Notes under the pieces: model-generated
What the model was told of the DNA's origin: nothing
Database searches by the model: none
What the model saw: the letters and a program-made list of their open reading frames with translations, nothing else
Assembly (NCBI GenBank): GCA_002353215.1
Contig: DEJD01000102.1
Coordinates: 24,685-31,240 of the forward strand
Origin: Prevotellaceae bacterium UBA2757
GTDB taxonomy: Bacteria > Bacteroidota > Bacteroidia > Bacteroidales > Bacteroidaceae
Length of the DNA stretch: 6,556 nucleotides
Reading direction: 5' to 3'
Position numbers and translations under genes: made by a program
Shown: positions 1 through 5,783 of the stretch, one piece after another
Layout: each line of letters starts with the position of its first letter
Numbering within the stretch: the stretch's first letter is position 1

Positions 1-53
1 AGAGCATCTGCCTTACAAGCAGAGGGTCGGCGGTTCGAATCCGTCAACGCCCA
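1..53 (+). tRNA. tRNA-Val (anticodon UAC), 5' end missing
   Basis: This is the 3' part of a valine tRNA that reads GUA and probably other GUN codons. The anticodon stem pairs TCTGC (7-11) with GCAGA (19-23) around the loop CTTACAA (12-18), which places the anticodon TAC at 14-16. A 5-base variable loop (24-28) follows. The T arm pairs GGCGG (29-33) with CCGTC (41-45) around TTCGAAT. The 3' acceptor strand AACGCCC (46-52) and discriminator A53 end the gene. The CCA tail is not encoded, because CTT follows A53. The 5' acceptor strand and the first half of the D arm lie outside the window. The gene may be the last of a tRNA cluster, which cannot be seen from here. Confidence 0.95.
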
Positions 54-62
54 CTTGATGAC

Positions 63-86
63 GAGAGCAAATAGCTCTCTTTTTTT
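63..86 (+). terminator. Intrinsic terminator after tRNA-Val
   Basis: GAGAGC (63-68) and GCTCTC (74-79) form a perfect 6-bp stem with a 5-base loop. Seven T residues (80-86) follow directly. It sits 10 bases after the tRNA, in the right place to end tRNA transcription before the parA promoter. Confidence 0.85.
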
Positions 87-110
87 GTGTTTTTACTTTT
101 CTTTCTTTTT

Positions 111-152
111 ACATTGTTAAAAGTGTGAAATGTTCCTTGTTTCATACAATGT
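111..152. repeat. Nested dyad upstream of parA, possible operator
   Basis: Two inverted pairs are nested here. The outer arms are ACATTGT (111-117) and ACAATGT (146-152), a perfect 7-bp match. The inner arms are GTGTGAAA (123-130) and TTTCATAC (140-147), which pair over 8 bp with one G-T position. The arms share positions 146-147, so both cannot pair fully at once. The element lies between the tRNA terminator and the likely parA -7 box, so it is probably outside the transcript and would act as a DNA site if it is real. It is not a standard parS: the half-sites run TGAAA then TTTCA, the reverse of the parS arrangement. In AT-rich DNA chance is a serious alternative. Confidence 0.3.
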
Positions 153-161
153 GTTTTCTAA

Positions 162-177
162 TTATTTTGTAACTTCG
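162..177 (+). promoter_or_regulatory. Probable promoter of the parAB operon
   Basis: TAACTTCG (170-177) matches the Bacteroidota -7 consensus TAnnTTTG at all but one position, and the following CA is also common there. An overlapping alternative is TTATTTTG (162-169). No clean -33 TTTG lies 19-21 bases upstream of either box; the nearest is TTG at 137-139, 22 bases before the second candidate. The first box would give a leader of roughly 20 bases before the ATG. It is the only promoter-like sequence between the tRNA terminator and parA. Confidence 0.45.
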
Positions 178-202
178 CACCCAATTACGTAAAAAAGATT
201 AG

Positions 203-973
203 ATGGTAATGGGAAAGATTATTGCTTTGGCAAATCAGAAGGGTGGTGTAGGTAAGACTACTACTACTATCAACCTTGCTGCTTCGTTGGCAACACTGGG
301 AAAGAAAGTTCTTGTAGTTGATGCAGATCCACAGGCTAATGCTTCTTCAGGTATGGGTGTTGATATCCAGCAGGTAGATGCTTCTATATACGATTGTATC
401 GTAGGACGTATTGACCCTCATGAGGCTATCTACACATCAGATATTGACGGACTGGATATCCTGCCCAGTCATATTGATTTGGTTGGTGCTGAGATAGAAA
501 TGCTGAATTTAGAGCATAGAGAGAAAGTGTTGAAAAAAGTGCTTGATCCGCTGCTTAAAGAGTATGACTACATTTTTATCGACTGTTCTCCATCATTAGG
601 TCTAATCACTGTAAACTCCCTTGTAGCAGCAGATTCGGTTATTATTCCTGTTCAGTGTGAGTATTTCGCACTTGAAGGAATCAGCAAACTGTTGAATACA
701 ATTAAAATAATAAAGACAAAACTCAATCCAAGGCTTGAAATTGAGGGATTCCTACTTACTATGTTCGACTCTCGTCTCCGTCTTGCTAATCAGATTTACG
801 AAGAAGTGAAACGTCACTTCCAAGGTCTGGTGTTCAAGACTGTAATTCAGAGAAATGTTAAGTTGAGTGAGGCTCCAAGTCACGGTGTCCCTTGCGTCCT
901 CTACGATTCATCATCAGCAGGAGCAAAGAGTTATCTAGCTTTGGCAAAGGAAATAGAAAAAAATAAGAAATAA
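203..973 (+). CDS. parA: ParA-family chromosome partitioning ATPase (Soj)
   Basis: This ATPase works with ParB to move and separate replicated origins; ATP-bound dimers coat the nucleoid and are released by ParB. The deviant Walker A motif KGGVGKTT is at residues 13-20, with signature Lys13. The Walker A' motif VVDADPQ is near residues 38-44 (Asp40, Asp42), and the Walker B motif [11 protein letters not shown] is near 123-133 (Asp127). The C-terminal [15 protein letters not shown] block near 221-235 is typical of Soj-type proteins. The 256-residue length suits a chromosomal ParA without the N-terminal HTH of plasmid P1-type ParA. Two in-frame ATGs compete, at 203 and 209. The second gives [13 protein letters not shown], the usual beginning in relatives from memory, so 209 may be the true start. 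The parB gene follows after 2 bases, which implies cotranscription and probably translational coupling. Confidence 0.96.
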   Translation: MVMGKIIALANQKGGVGKTTTTINLAASLATLGKKVLVVDADPQANASSGMGVDIQQVDASIYDCIVGRIDPHEAIYTSDIDGLDILPSHIDLVGAEIEMLNLEHREKVLKKVLDPLLKEYDYIFIDCSPSLGLITVNSLVAADSVIIPVQCEYFALEGISKLLNTIKIIKTKLNPRLEIEGFLLTMFDSRLRLANQIYEEVKRHFQGLVFKTVIQRNVKLSEAPSHGVPCVLYDSSSAGAKSYLALAKEIEKNKK

Positions 974-975
974 TA

Positions 976-1854
976 ATGGCAGTAAAGAAGAAATTTGCTT
1001 TAGGCAGAGGACTTGATGCTCTGATTTCTACAGAAGAAATCACTACGGGCGGTTCTTCAAGCATAAACGAGATAGATATAAATCTTATAGATGCTAATCC
1101 CAATCAGCCTCGTCACGAGTTTGACGAAGAGGCTCTGCAGGAGCTGGCTGACTCTATAGAGGAGATAGGTATCGTACAACCTATTACTCTGAGAGAACTC
1201 GATAATGGTCGTTATCAGATTATCGCAGGCGAACGTCGTTGGCGTGCTTCTATGAAGGTCGGACTGAAGACTATCCCGGCATACATCCGTACAGCAGACG
1301 ATGAGAATGTCATGGAGATGGCTCTGATTGAGAATATTCAGCGTCAGGACCTTAATTCGCTTGAAATCGCTTTGGCGTACCAACATCTGATTGATCATTA
1401 TGGACTTACTCAGGAAAAACTGAGTGACCGTGTCGGTAAGAAACGTGCTACAGTAGCCAATTATCTTCGTCTTTTGAAATTGCCGGCTCCTGTGCAGGTG
1501 GCACTTCAGAATCGTACTATAGATACAGGACATGCCCGTGCCCTTTTGTCCCTTGAAGACCCCAAGGCTCAGGTAACCCTCTTCCGTGATGTGATTCAGA
1601 AGGGTTATTCTGTTCGTCAGGTTGAAGATATAATTAAGAGGATAAAATCGGGCGAAATGGACATGAAGGCAACTCGCAAGAGCATTCCTGTCTCACTTCC
1701 GAAAGAATATGAAGTGATGCGCGAACAGCTCTCTCAGGCGCTGGATGCCAATGTGAAGATTTCTGTAGGAGTCGGAAACAGCGGAAAACTAACACTTCCG
1801 TTTAAGAATACCGACGACTTGAAGGCGCTTGTCCAAAAGATAATGAATAATTAA
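976..1854 (+). CDS. parB: ParB-family CTPase and centromere-binding protein (Spo0J)
   Basis: ParB binds parS sites near the origin, loads as a CTP-dependent sliding clamp, and stimulates ParA. The N-terminal LGRGLDALI (residues 9-17) is the ParA-contacting motif seen across the family. The ParB/Srx CTP-binding domain covers roughly 33-125, with NPNQPR (41-46), GERRWRA (85-91) and ENIQRQDLN (119-127). An HTH parS-binding domain follows at about 140-225, with LTQEKLSDRVGKKRATVANYLRLLKLP as its core. The last 50 or so residues form the C-terminal dimerisation region. The 292-residue length is normal for a chromosomal ParB. The ATG at 976 lies 2 bases after the parA stop, and the reading frame has no irregularities. 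I found no canonical parS in the window, so its binding sites must lie elsewhere. Confidence 0.96.
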   Translation: MAVKKKFALGRGLDALISTEEITTGGSSSINEIDINLIDANPNQPRHEFDEEALQELADSIEEIGIVQPITLRELDNGRYQIIAGERRWRASMKVGLKTIPAYIRTADDENVMEMALIENIQRQDLNSLEIALAYQHLIDHYGLTQEKLSDRVGKKRATVANYLRLLKLPAPVQVALQNRTIDTGHARALLSLEDPKAQVTLFRDVIQKGYSVRQVEDIIKRIKSGEMDMKATRKSIPVSLPKEYEVMREQLSQALDANVKISVGVGNSGKLTLPFKNTDDLKALVQKIMNN

Positions 1855-1868
1855 GAAACCGACTGAGG

Positions 1869-2639
1869 TTGAGACGTTTGTTGATAAATATTGTTCTTTT
1901 GTTTGTATGTGTAGAGATATCTGCTCAGACAACAGATAGCATTGTGGCTACACCTGTGGTAAAGTCTACCCATATGACAACAAATGACTCTGTACATATC
2001 AGTCAGGTTTCCGATAGTGTCAGTGCTGTTGATCATGAAGGAGTGGTAGATGTGGATACTACGAGTACTGATTATCATATGCTCACAGCACCTGATGTGC
2101 AGACAGCCTCACAGATTATTGATACAAAGCGCTGGATTCCAGATCCCAAGCGGGCACTCTGGTTGGCAATAGTCCTTCCTGGTGCAGGTCAGATTTACAA
2201 TCGTAAATACTGGAAATTGCCAATAATCTATGGAGGATTCATAGGTTGTGCATACGCACTTATGTGGAACGGAACCATGTATCGTGACTATTCTCAAGCT
2301 TATCAGGATATAATGGACAACGATGCCAATACCAAGAGCTATGAGGACTTCCTTCCTGCTGGTTACGACGTAGATAGTCGTCTTGAGTATTTGCAGAACC
2401 TTTTCAGGAGGAAGAAAAACTACTTTCGTCGTTATCGCGACTTAAGTATTATTGCTATGATTGGGGTTTATCTGCTTTCAATAGTAGATGCCTATGTGGA
2501 CGCAGAACTTTCCAGTTTCGATATATCTCGCGACTTGACAATGAAGGTTCGTCCTACCATATTTCATGAGCGACATAGTGTGCGGGGTAGTGGGATGAAT
2601 GTGAACAGATACGGATTACAGTGTAGCTTGAATTTTTAA
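1869..2639 (+). CDS. DUF5683 domain protein, exported, function unknown
   Basis: No function can be assigned. I start it at TTG 1869 because this gives a convincing signal peptide: Arg2-Arg3, a hydrophobic core at 4-15, and a likely cleavage after ISA (residue 19, before Gln20). An in-frame stop at 1848-1850 blocks extension, and the first in-frame ATG (codon 36) would remove the signal. CTG at 1863 is a weaker alternative. Cys14 is not in a lipobox. Residues 21-85 are a polar Ser/Thr/Asp/Val-rich linker. The conserved domain begins near 88 with RWIPDPKRALW, then LPGAGQIYNRKYWK (103-116). Hydrophobic segments at about 117-133 and 192-207 are probable membrane helices, and VDAYVDAEL (206-214) follows the second. 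The C-terminus may be periplasmic. The gene lies 14 bases after parB and 18 before rel. This domain directly behind parAB is a Bacteroidota arrangement, as I recall it. Confidence 0.85.
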   Translation: MRRLLINIVLLFVCVEISAQTTDSIVATPVVKSTHMTTNDSVHISQVSDSVSAVDHEGVVDVDTTSTDYHMLTAPDVQTASQIIDTKRWIPDPKRALWLAIVLPGAGQIYNRKYWKLPIIYGGFIGCAYALMWNGTMYRDYSQAYQDIMDNDANTKSYEDFLPAGYDVDSRLEYLQNLFRRKKNYFRRYRDLSIIAMIGVYLLSIVDAYVDAELSSFDISRDLTMKVRPTIFHERHSVRGSGMNVNRYGLQCSLNF

Positions 2640-2657
2640 AAACTTATTTCAGTTCCT

Positions 2658-4889
2658 ATGGAAGTCGAGTACAAACTTACGCCAGAACAGGAAGATAAGA
2701 TGGTTGAAGAATCTTTTCAGTGTCTTATCGATTCTTATTTAGCAACAAAACACAGAAAGAAAGTCGAGATCATCACTAAGGCTTTCAATTTTGCCAAGCA
2801 TGCCCATAAAGGAGTGCGCCGTCTTTCAGGTGAACCGTATATAATGCACCCGTTGGCAGTAGCTCGTATTGTCAGTGCCGAGATAGGACTTGGCAGCACT
2901 TCTATTTGTTCTGCTTTGCTTCATGATGTCGTAGAAGATACAGATTATACTGTCGAAGACATAGAAAATATGTTTGGTCCGAAGATAGCTCAGATTGTTG
3001 ACGGACTGACAAAGATTTCAGGTGGTATTTTCGGTGACCATGCTTCAGCTCAGGCAGAAAATTTCAAAAAGCTTCTGCTTACTATGAGTGATGATATCCG
3101 TGTCATCCTCATTAAGATAGCAGACCGCCTTCACAATATGCGTACACTTGGAGCTCAAGCTCCCAACAAACGGTATAAAATTGCAGGCGAAACACTTTAT
3201 ATTTATGCTCCACTTGCAAACCGACTCGGTCTTAACAAGATAAAGGGTGAATTGGAAGATCTCAGCTTCAAATATGAGCATCCTGATGAGTATGAAACCA
3301 TCGTGAGCAAACTTGCTGATACTGAGGCTGAACGTAAAACTATATTCGACACCTTTACTGCACCCATACGTAAGCAACTTGATGCTATGGGACTCGATTA
3401 TCAGATTATTCAGCGCGTAAAGAGTCCTTATTCTATATGGCGCAAGATGCAGACAAAGCATATTTCCTTTGAGGAGGTTTATGACATTCTTGCCGTACGT
3501 ATTATTTTTATTCCGAAAGAAGAAGCAGACGAACTGAACGAATGCTTTGATATATATGTGGGTCTCTGTAAGATTTATACTTCCCATCCGGATCGTTTAC
3601 GCGACTGGGTGAGTCATCCTAAGGCTAATGGTTATCAGGCACTTCATGTCACTCTGATGTCTCCAAAGGGTGAGTGGATAGAAGTGCAGATTCGTTCTCA
3701 GCGCATGGATGAGATTGCAGAAAAAGGACTTGCAGCTCATTGGAAATATAAGGAAGGCGAAAAGACAGAGACGACTGCAGAGCTGGAACTTGATAAGTGG
3801 CTTACAACTATTAAGGAAATCCTTGACGATCCTCAGCCGGATGCAATGGACTTCCTCGATACTATCAAGTTGAACCTCTTCGCCAGTGAGATATTCGTTT
3901 TTACTCCAAAGGGTGAATTGCGTACCATGCCGGCAGGCAGTACTACTCTTGACTTTGCTTTCACCATTCATACATTTGTAGGCAGTCACTGTATCGGTGC
4001 TAAGGTAAATCATAAACTGGTTCCAATAAGCCATCAGCTTCAGAGTGGTGACCAGGTGGAAATCCTAACCTCCAAGTCTGCTCATCCTACTCGTGAATGG
4101 CTCTCTTATGCTACTACAGCTAAGGCAACAACCAAGATTCTTGCCATTCTTCGACGCGAGGAACGCGATGCCAGTCGTAAGGGTGAGGAGATATTCAAAC
4201 TCTTCATGAAGGAAAATGACATAGCTATCGACAGTACTGTGTATGATAAATTGTGCAAGTTACATGATTTCCGAAAACCGGATCAACTCTTTATTGCAAT
4301 AGGACAGGGTAAGATTCAGTTGGGTGCTGCTGATTTGAGTCAACTGAAAGAAAAAAAGTCACAGAGTTGGAAGCGTCTTTTCTCTTTCGGAAATAAGAAT
4401 GACAACACACCTCTTGATCAGCCTGTAGAAAAAATAGACCGTAAAAAAACTATTGTTCTTACTGACGAATCACTTAAGACTCAATACCATTTATCCGAAT
4501 GTTGCCGACCTATACCAGGAGATGATATAATGGGTTATATCGATGATGATAATCAGGTAGTTATTCATAAGGTCCAATGTCCTGAAACTCCTATTCTGAA
4601 GTCAACTCATGGTAATCGTGTTCTTAGTGCCCGTTGGGCTACAAGTGAGAATGCTGAATTCCCTGTTGATATCAACATCAAGGGTATTGACAACAAGGGT
4701 ATCCTATTGGGCATTACAAAGGTTATCTCAGAGGTGAACGATATAAACATAAGCAATCTTAAAGTAGATTGCAATGATGGATTGTTCGACTGTACCGTTC
4801 AGGTATATGTTCATAATCGCAAAGGTGCTCGTGCCCTCATTTCTGCCTTGTCTAAAGTCAGCGGAGTAAAAGAAGTAAGCAGAATCTAA
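2658..4889 (+). CDS. rel: Bifunctional (p)ppGpp synthetase/hydrolase (Rel/SpoT)
   Basis: This cytosolic, ribosome-associated enzyme makes (p)ppGpp from ATP and GDP/GTP during starvation and also degrades it. The N-terminal HD hydrolase looks intact: Arg55, His64 in MHP, His89-Asp90 and Glu93-Asp94 in LLHDVVEDT, and ADRLHN (155-160). The synthetase domain carries RVKSPYSIWRKM (253-264), Asp276 in YDILAVRI, NGYQALH (324-330) and Glu342 in EVQIRS. The motif separating RelA (ExDD) from Rel/SpoT (RxKD) reads RLRD at 313-316, close to the bifunctional form. A TGS domain (about 409-471), a helical region, the Cys-rich domain (CCRPIPGD from 615, His637, Cys641) and a C-terminal ACT domain (about 668-743) complete a normal 743-residue long RSH. 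Both catalytic halves appear functional. The ATG at 2658 is 18 bases after the DUF5683 gene. The end overlaps rsmA by 4 bases, tail to tail. Confidence 0.97.
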   Translation: MEVEYKLTPEQEDKMVEESFQCLIDSYLATKHRKKVEIITKAFNFAKHAHKGVRRLSGEPYIMHPLAVARIVSAEIGLGSTSICSALLHDVVEDTDYTVEDIENMFGPKIAQIVDGLTKISGGIFGDHASAQAENFKKLLLTMSDDIRVILIKIADRLHNMRTLGAQAPNKRYKIAGETLYIYAPLANRLGLNKIKGELEDLSFKYEHPDEYETIVSKLADTEAERKTIFDTFTAPIRKQLDAMGLDYQIIQRVKSPYSIWRKMQTKHISFEEVYDILAVRIIFIPKEEADELNECFDIYVGLCKIYTSHPDRLRDWVSHPKANGYQALHVTLMSPKGEWIEVQIRSQRMDEIAEKGLAAHWKYKEGEKTETTAELELDKWLTTIKEILDDPQPDAMDFLDTIKLNLFASEIFVFTPKGELRTMPAGSTTLDFAFTIHTFVGSHCIGAKVNHKLVPISHQLQSGDQVEILTSKSAHPTREWLSYATTAKATTKILAILRREERDASRKGEEIFKLFMKENDIAIDSTVYDKLCKLHDFRKPDQLFIAIGQGKIQLGAADLSQLKEKKSQSWKRLFSFGNKNDNTPLDQPVEKIDRKKTIVLTDESLKTQYHLSECCRPIPGDDIMGYIDDDNQVVIHKVQCPETPILKSTHGNRVLSARWATSENAEFPVDINIKGIDNKGILLGITKVISEVNDINISNLKVDCNDGLFDCTVQVYVHNRKGARALISALSKVSGVKEVSRI

Positions 4890-5677
4890 CTCCTAACTCC
4901 TAACTCCCTCTCAACTCTATTCGTCAGTTCCACGTATTCTGCTACTGACAACTGTTCTGGTCTGCGGTTGAAGATTTCGTCCTCCAATAGCGGACAATCT
5001 TTTGGAAGGATCTGTTTCATTCCGTTTCGCATCATCTTTCTTCTCATAGTGAACACAGTCTTCACTATTCTGCGAAACAATTGTTCGTTGCATCCCAGTG
5101 AATCAGCCCCGTTGCGTTTCATGCATATTACTGCACTTTTTACCTTTGGCGGCGGGTTGAACACATGTTCGTGTACTGTGAAGAGATACTCTACATCGTA
5201 CCATGCCTGAATCATGATGCTTAGTACTCCGTAAGCTTTCGAACCAGGTTTTGCAGCTATTCTTTCTGCTACTTCCTTCTGAATCATGCCTGTGCAGCAG
5301 GGAACCAAATCTTTGTGTTCCAGCATATGAAAGAAAATCTGACTCGATATATTGTAAGGATAGTTTCCTGTAAGCACAAAAGGTTTGCCGTCGAACACCT
5401 TATTCAGGTCCAACTGCAGGAAGTCGGCTTCAATAATGTCATCTTTCAGGGTGGGGAAGTGCTCCTGCAAATATGGAATCGATTCTCGGTCTATCTCTAC
5501 CACTTTCAAATCCCTTTCTTTTTTCATCAGAAACTGTGTAAGCACACCCATGCCAGGACCCACCTCCAACACTGGTATAGAGGGACATGCATCTACTGTG
5601 TCGGCTATCTTGCTTGCTATTTGCAGGTCAGTTAAAAAATGCTGACCTAAAAACTTCTTTGGCTTTACGCTATTCAT
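4886..5677 (-). CDS. rsmA: 16S rRNA (adenine1518/1519-N6) dimethyltransferase
   Basis: RsmA (KsgA) uses S-adenosylmethionine to dimethylate two adjacent adenines in the 3' hairpin of 16S rRNA, a late 30S maturation and checkpoint step. Loss in other bacteria gives kasugamycin resistance. The protein starts with KKFLGQHFL (residues 7-15). SAM motif I is EVGPGMGVLT (38-47), the acidic ribose contact is near EID (61-63), and the catalytic motif is GNYPYNISS (104-112), a variant of the classical NLPY. QKEVAERI (133-140), FNPPPKVKSAV (173-183), the basic RRKMMRNG (212-219) and RRPEQLS (238-244) are also family hallmarks. The 263-residue length is normal. ATG 5677 leaves a leader of about 20 A/T-rich bases behind a strong consensus promoter. 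The last codons (LGVRS and TAG stop) are written by a 7-base repeat shared with the end of rel. Confidence 0.97.
   Translation of the reverse strand: MNSVKPKKFLGQHFLTDLQIASKIADTVDACPSIPVLEVGPGMGVLTQFLMKKERDLKVVEIDRESIPYLQEHFPTLKDDIIEADFLQLDLNKVFDGKPFVLTGNYPYNISSQIFFHMLEHKDLVPCCTGMIQKEVAERIAAKPGSKAYGVLSIMIQAWYDVEYLFTVHEHVFNPPPKVKSAVICMKRNGADSLGCNEQLFRRIVKTVFTMRRKMMRNGMKQILPKDCPLLEDEIFNRRPEQLSVAEYVELTNRVERELGVRS
4887..4907. repeat. Three-copy TAACTCC tandem repeat at the rel/rsmA junction
   Basis: TAACTCC occurs three times in tandem with no mismatch. The first copy supplies the rel stop codon TAA (4887-4889), and its boundary with base 4886 supplies the rsmA stop TAG on the minus strand. Because 7 is not a multiple of 3, TAA falls in all three plus frames (4887, 4894, 4901), and CTA, read as TAG on the minus strand, falls in all three minus frames (4886, 4893, 4900). 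I see no hairpin terminator at this convergent junction. Confidence 0.9.
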
Positions 5678-5691
5678 TAAAATAAAAATAT

Positions 5692-5714
5692 GTACCTTTG
5701 TCGTGCAAAGGTAC
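5692..5714. repeat. Perfect 9-bp inverted repeat carrying two opposed -7 boxes
   Basis: GTACCTTTG (5692-5700) and CAAAGGTAC (5706-5714) are exact reverse complements separated by 5 bases. Each arm contains TACCTTTG, a full match to the Bacteroidota -7 consensus TAnnTTTG, one on each strand. It lies between the divergent rsmA and YbhN-like genes. Confidence 0.9.
5693..5700 (+). promoter_or_regulatory. Possible -7 box for the YbhN-like gene
   Basis: TACCTTTG matches the -7 consensus on the plus strand, but there is no TTTG in the window 19-21 bases upstream, where the rsmA start codon region lies. The nearest TTTG (5658-5661) is about 31 bases away. If used, it would give a leader of roughly 75 bases before ATG 5784. 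It is likely weaker than the opposed rsmA promoter, or it needs an activator. Confidence 0.5.
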
Positions 5715-5736
5715 GGTTAAGTTGGAATAATCCAAA
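5706..5736 (-). promoter_or_regulatory. Promoter of rsmA
   Basis: Read on the minus strand, TTTG (5736-5733) is followed by a 19-base spacer and TACCTTTG (5713-5706). This matches the Bacteroidota sigma-ABfr consensus TTTG-N19-21-TAnnTTTG exactly. Transcription should begin a few bases downstream, near 5700, leaving a leader of about 20 bases before the rsmA ATG. A small dyad, TTGGA-N4-TCCAA (5722-5735), overlaps the -33 box and could be an operator. Confidence 0.85.
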
Positions 5737-5783
5737 AAATATCATCCATTTCCACCAAATCTCCTGCCTTTACATAGTGAAAA

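Noticed and set aside
87..110. Pyrimidine-rich tract after the tRNA terminator
   Set aside because: It looks like AT-rich spacer following the terminator T run, with no second stem and no clear role.
138..153. TGTTTCA as a possible parS ahead of parA
   Set aside because: The central CACGTG core is absent and the right half does not match, so it is not a recognisable parS.
1057..1533. 158-codon open frame on the minus strand
   Set aside because: It is antisense to well-conserved ParB motifs and has no family resemblance.
3045..3587. 180-codon open frame on the minus strand
   Set aside because: It lies wholly inside rel, whose domains are continuous on the plus strand. The translation resembles no family I know, and there is no promoter, so it is a shadow frame.
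4927..4942. parS-like half-site GTTCCACGT
   Set aside because: Only the left half of the 16-bp parS consensus matches; the right half fails at nearly every position, and the bases encode conserved RsmA residues (EYVELT).
5315..5645. Two overlapping plus-strand frames of 106 and 86 codons
   Set aside because: Both are antisense to the conserved N-terminal half of RsmA, including its SAM-binding motif, and neither looks like a real protein.
5678..5783. Riboswitch or structured leader before the YbhN-like gene
   Set aside because: Apart from the 9-bp promoter palindrome and one 5-bp dyad, I see no multi-helix fold or known riboswitch signature.
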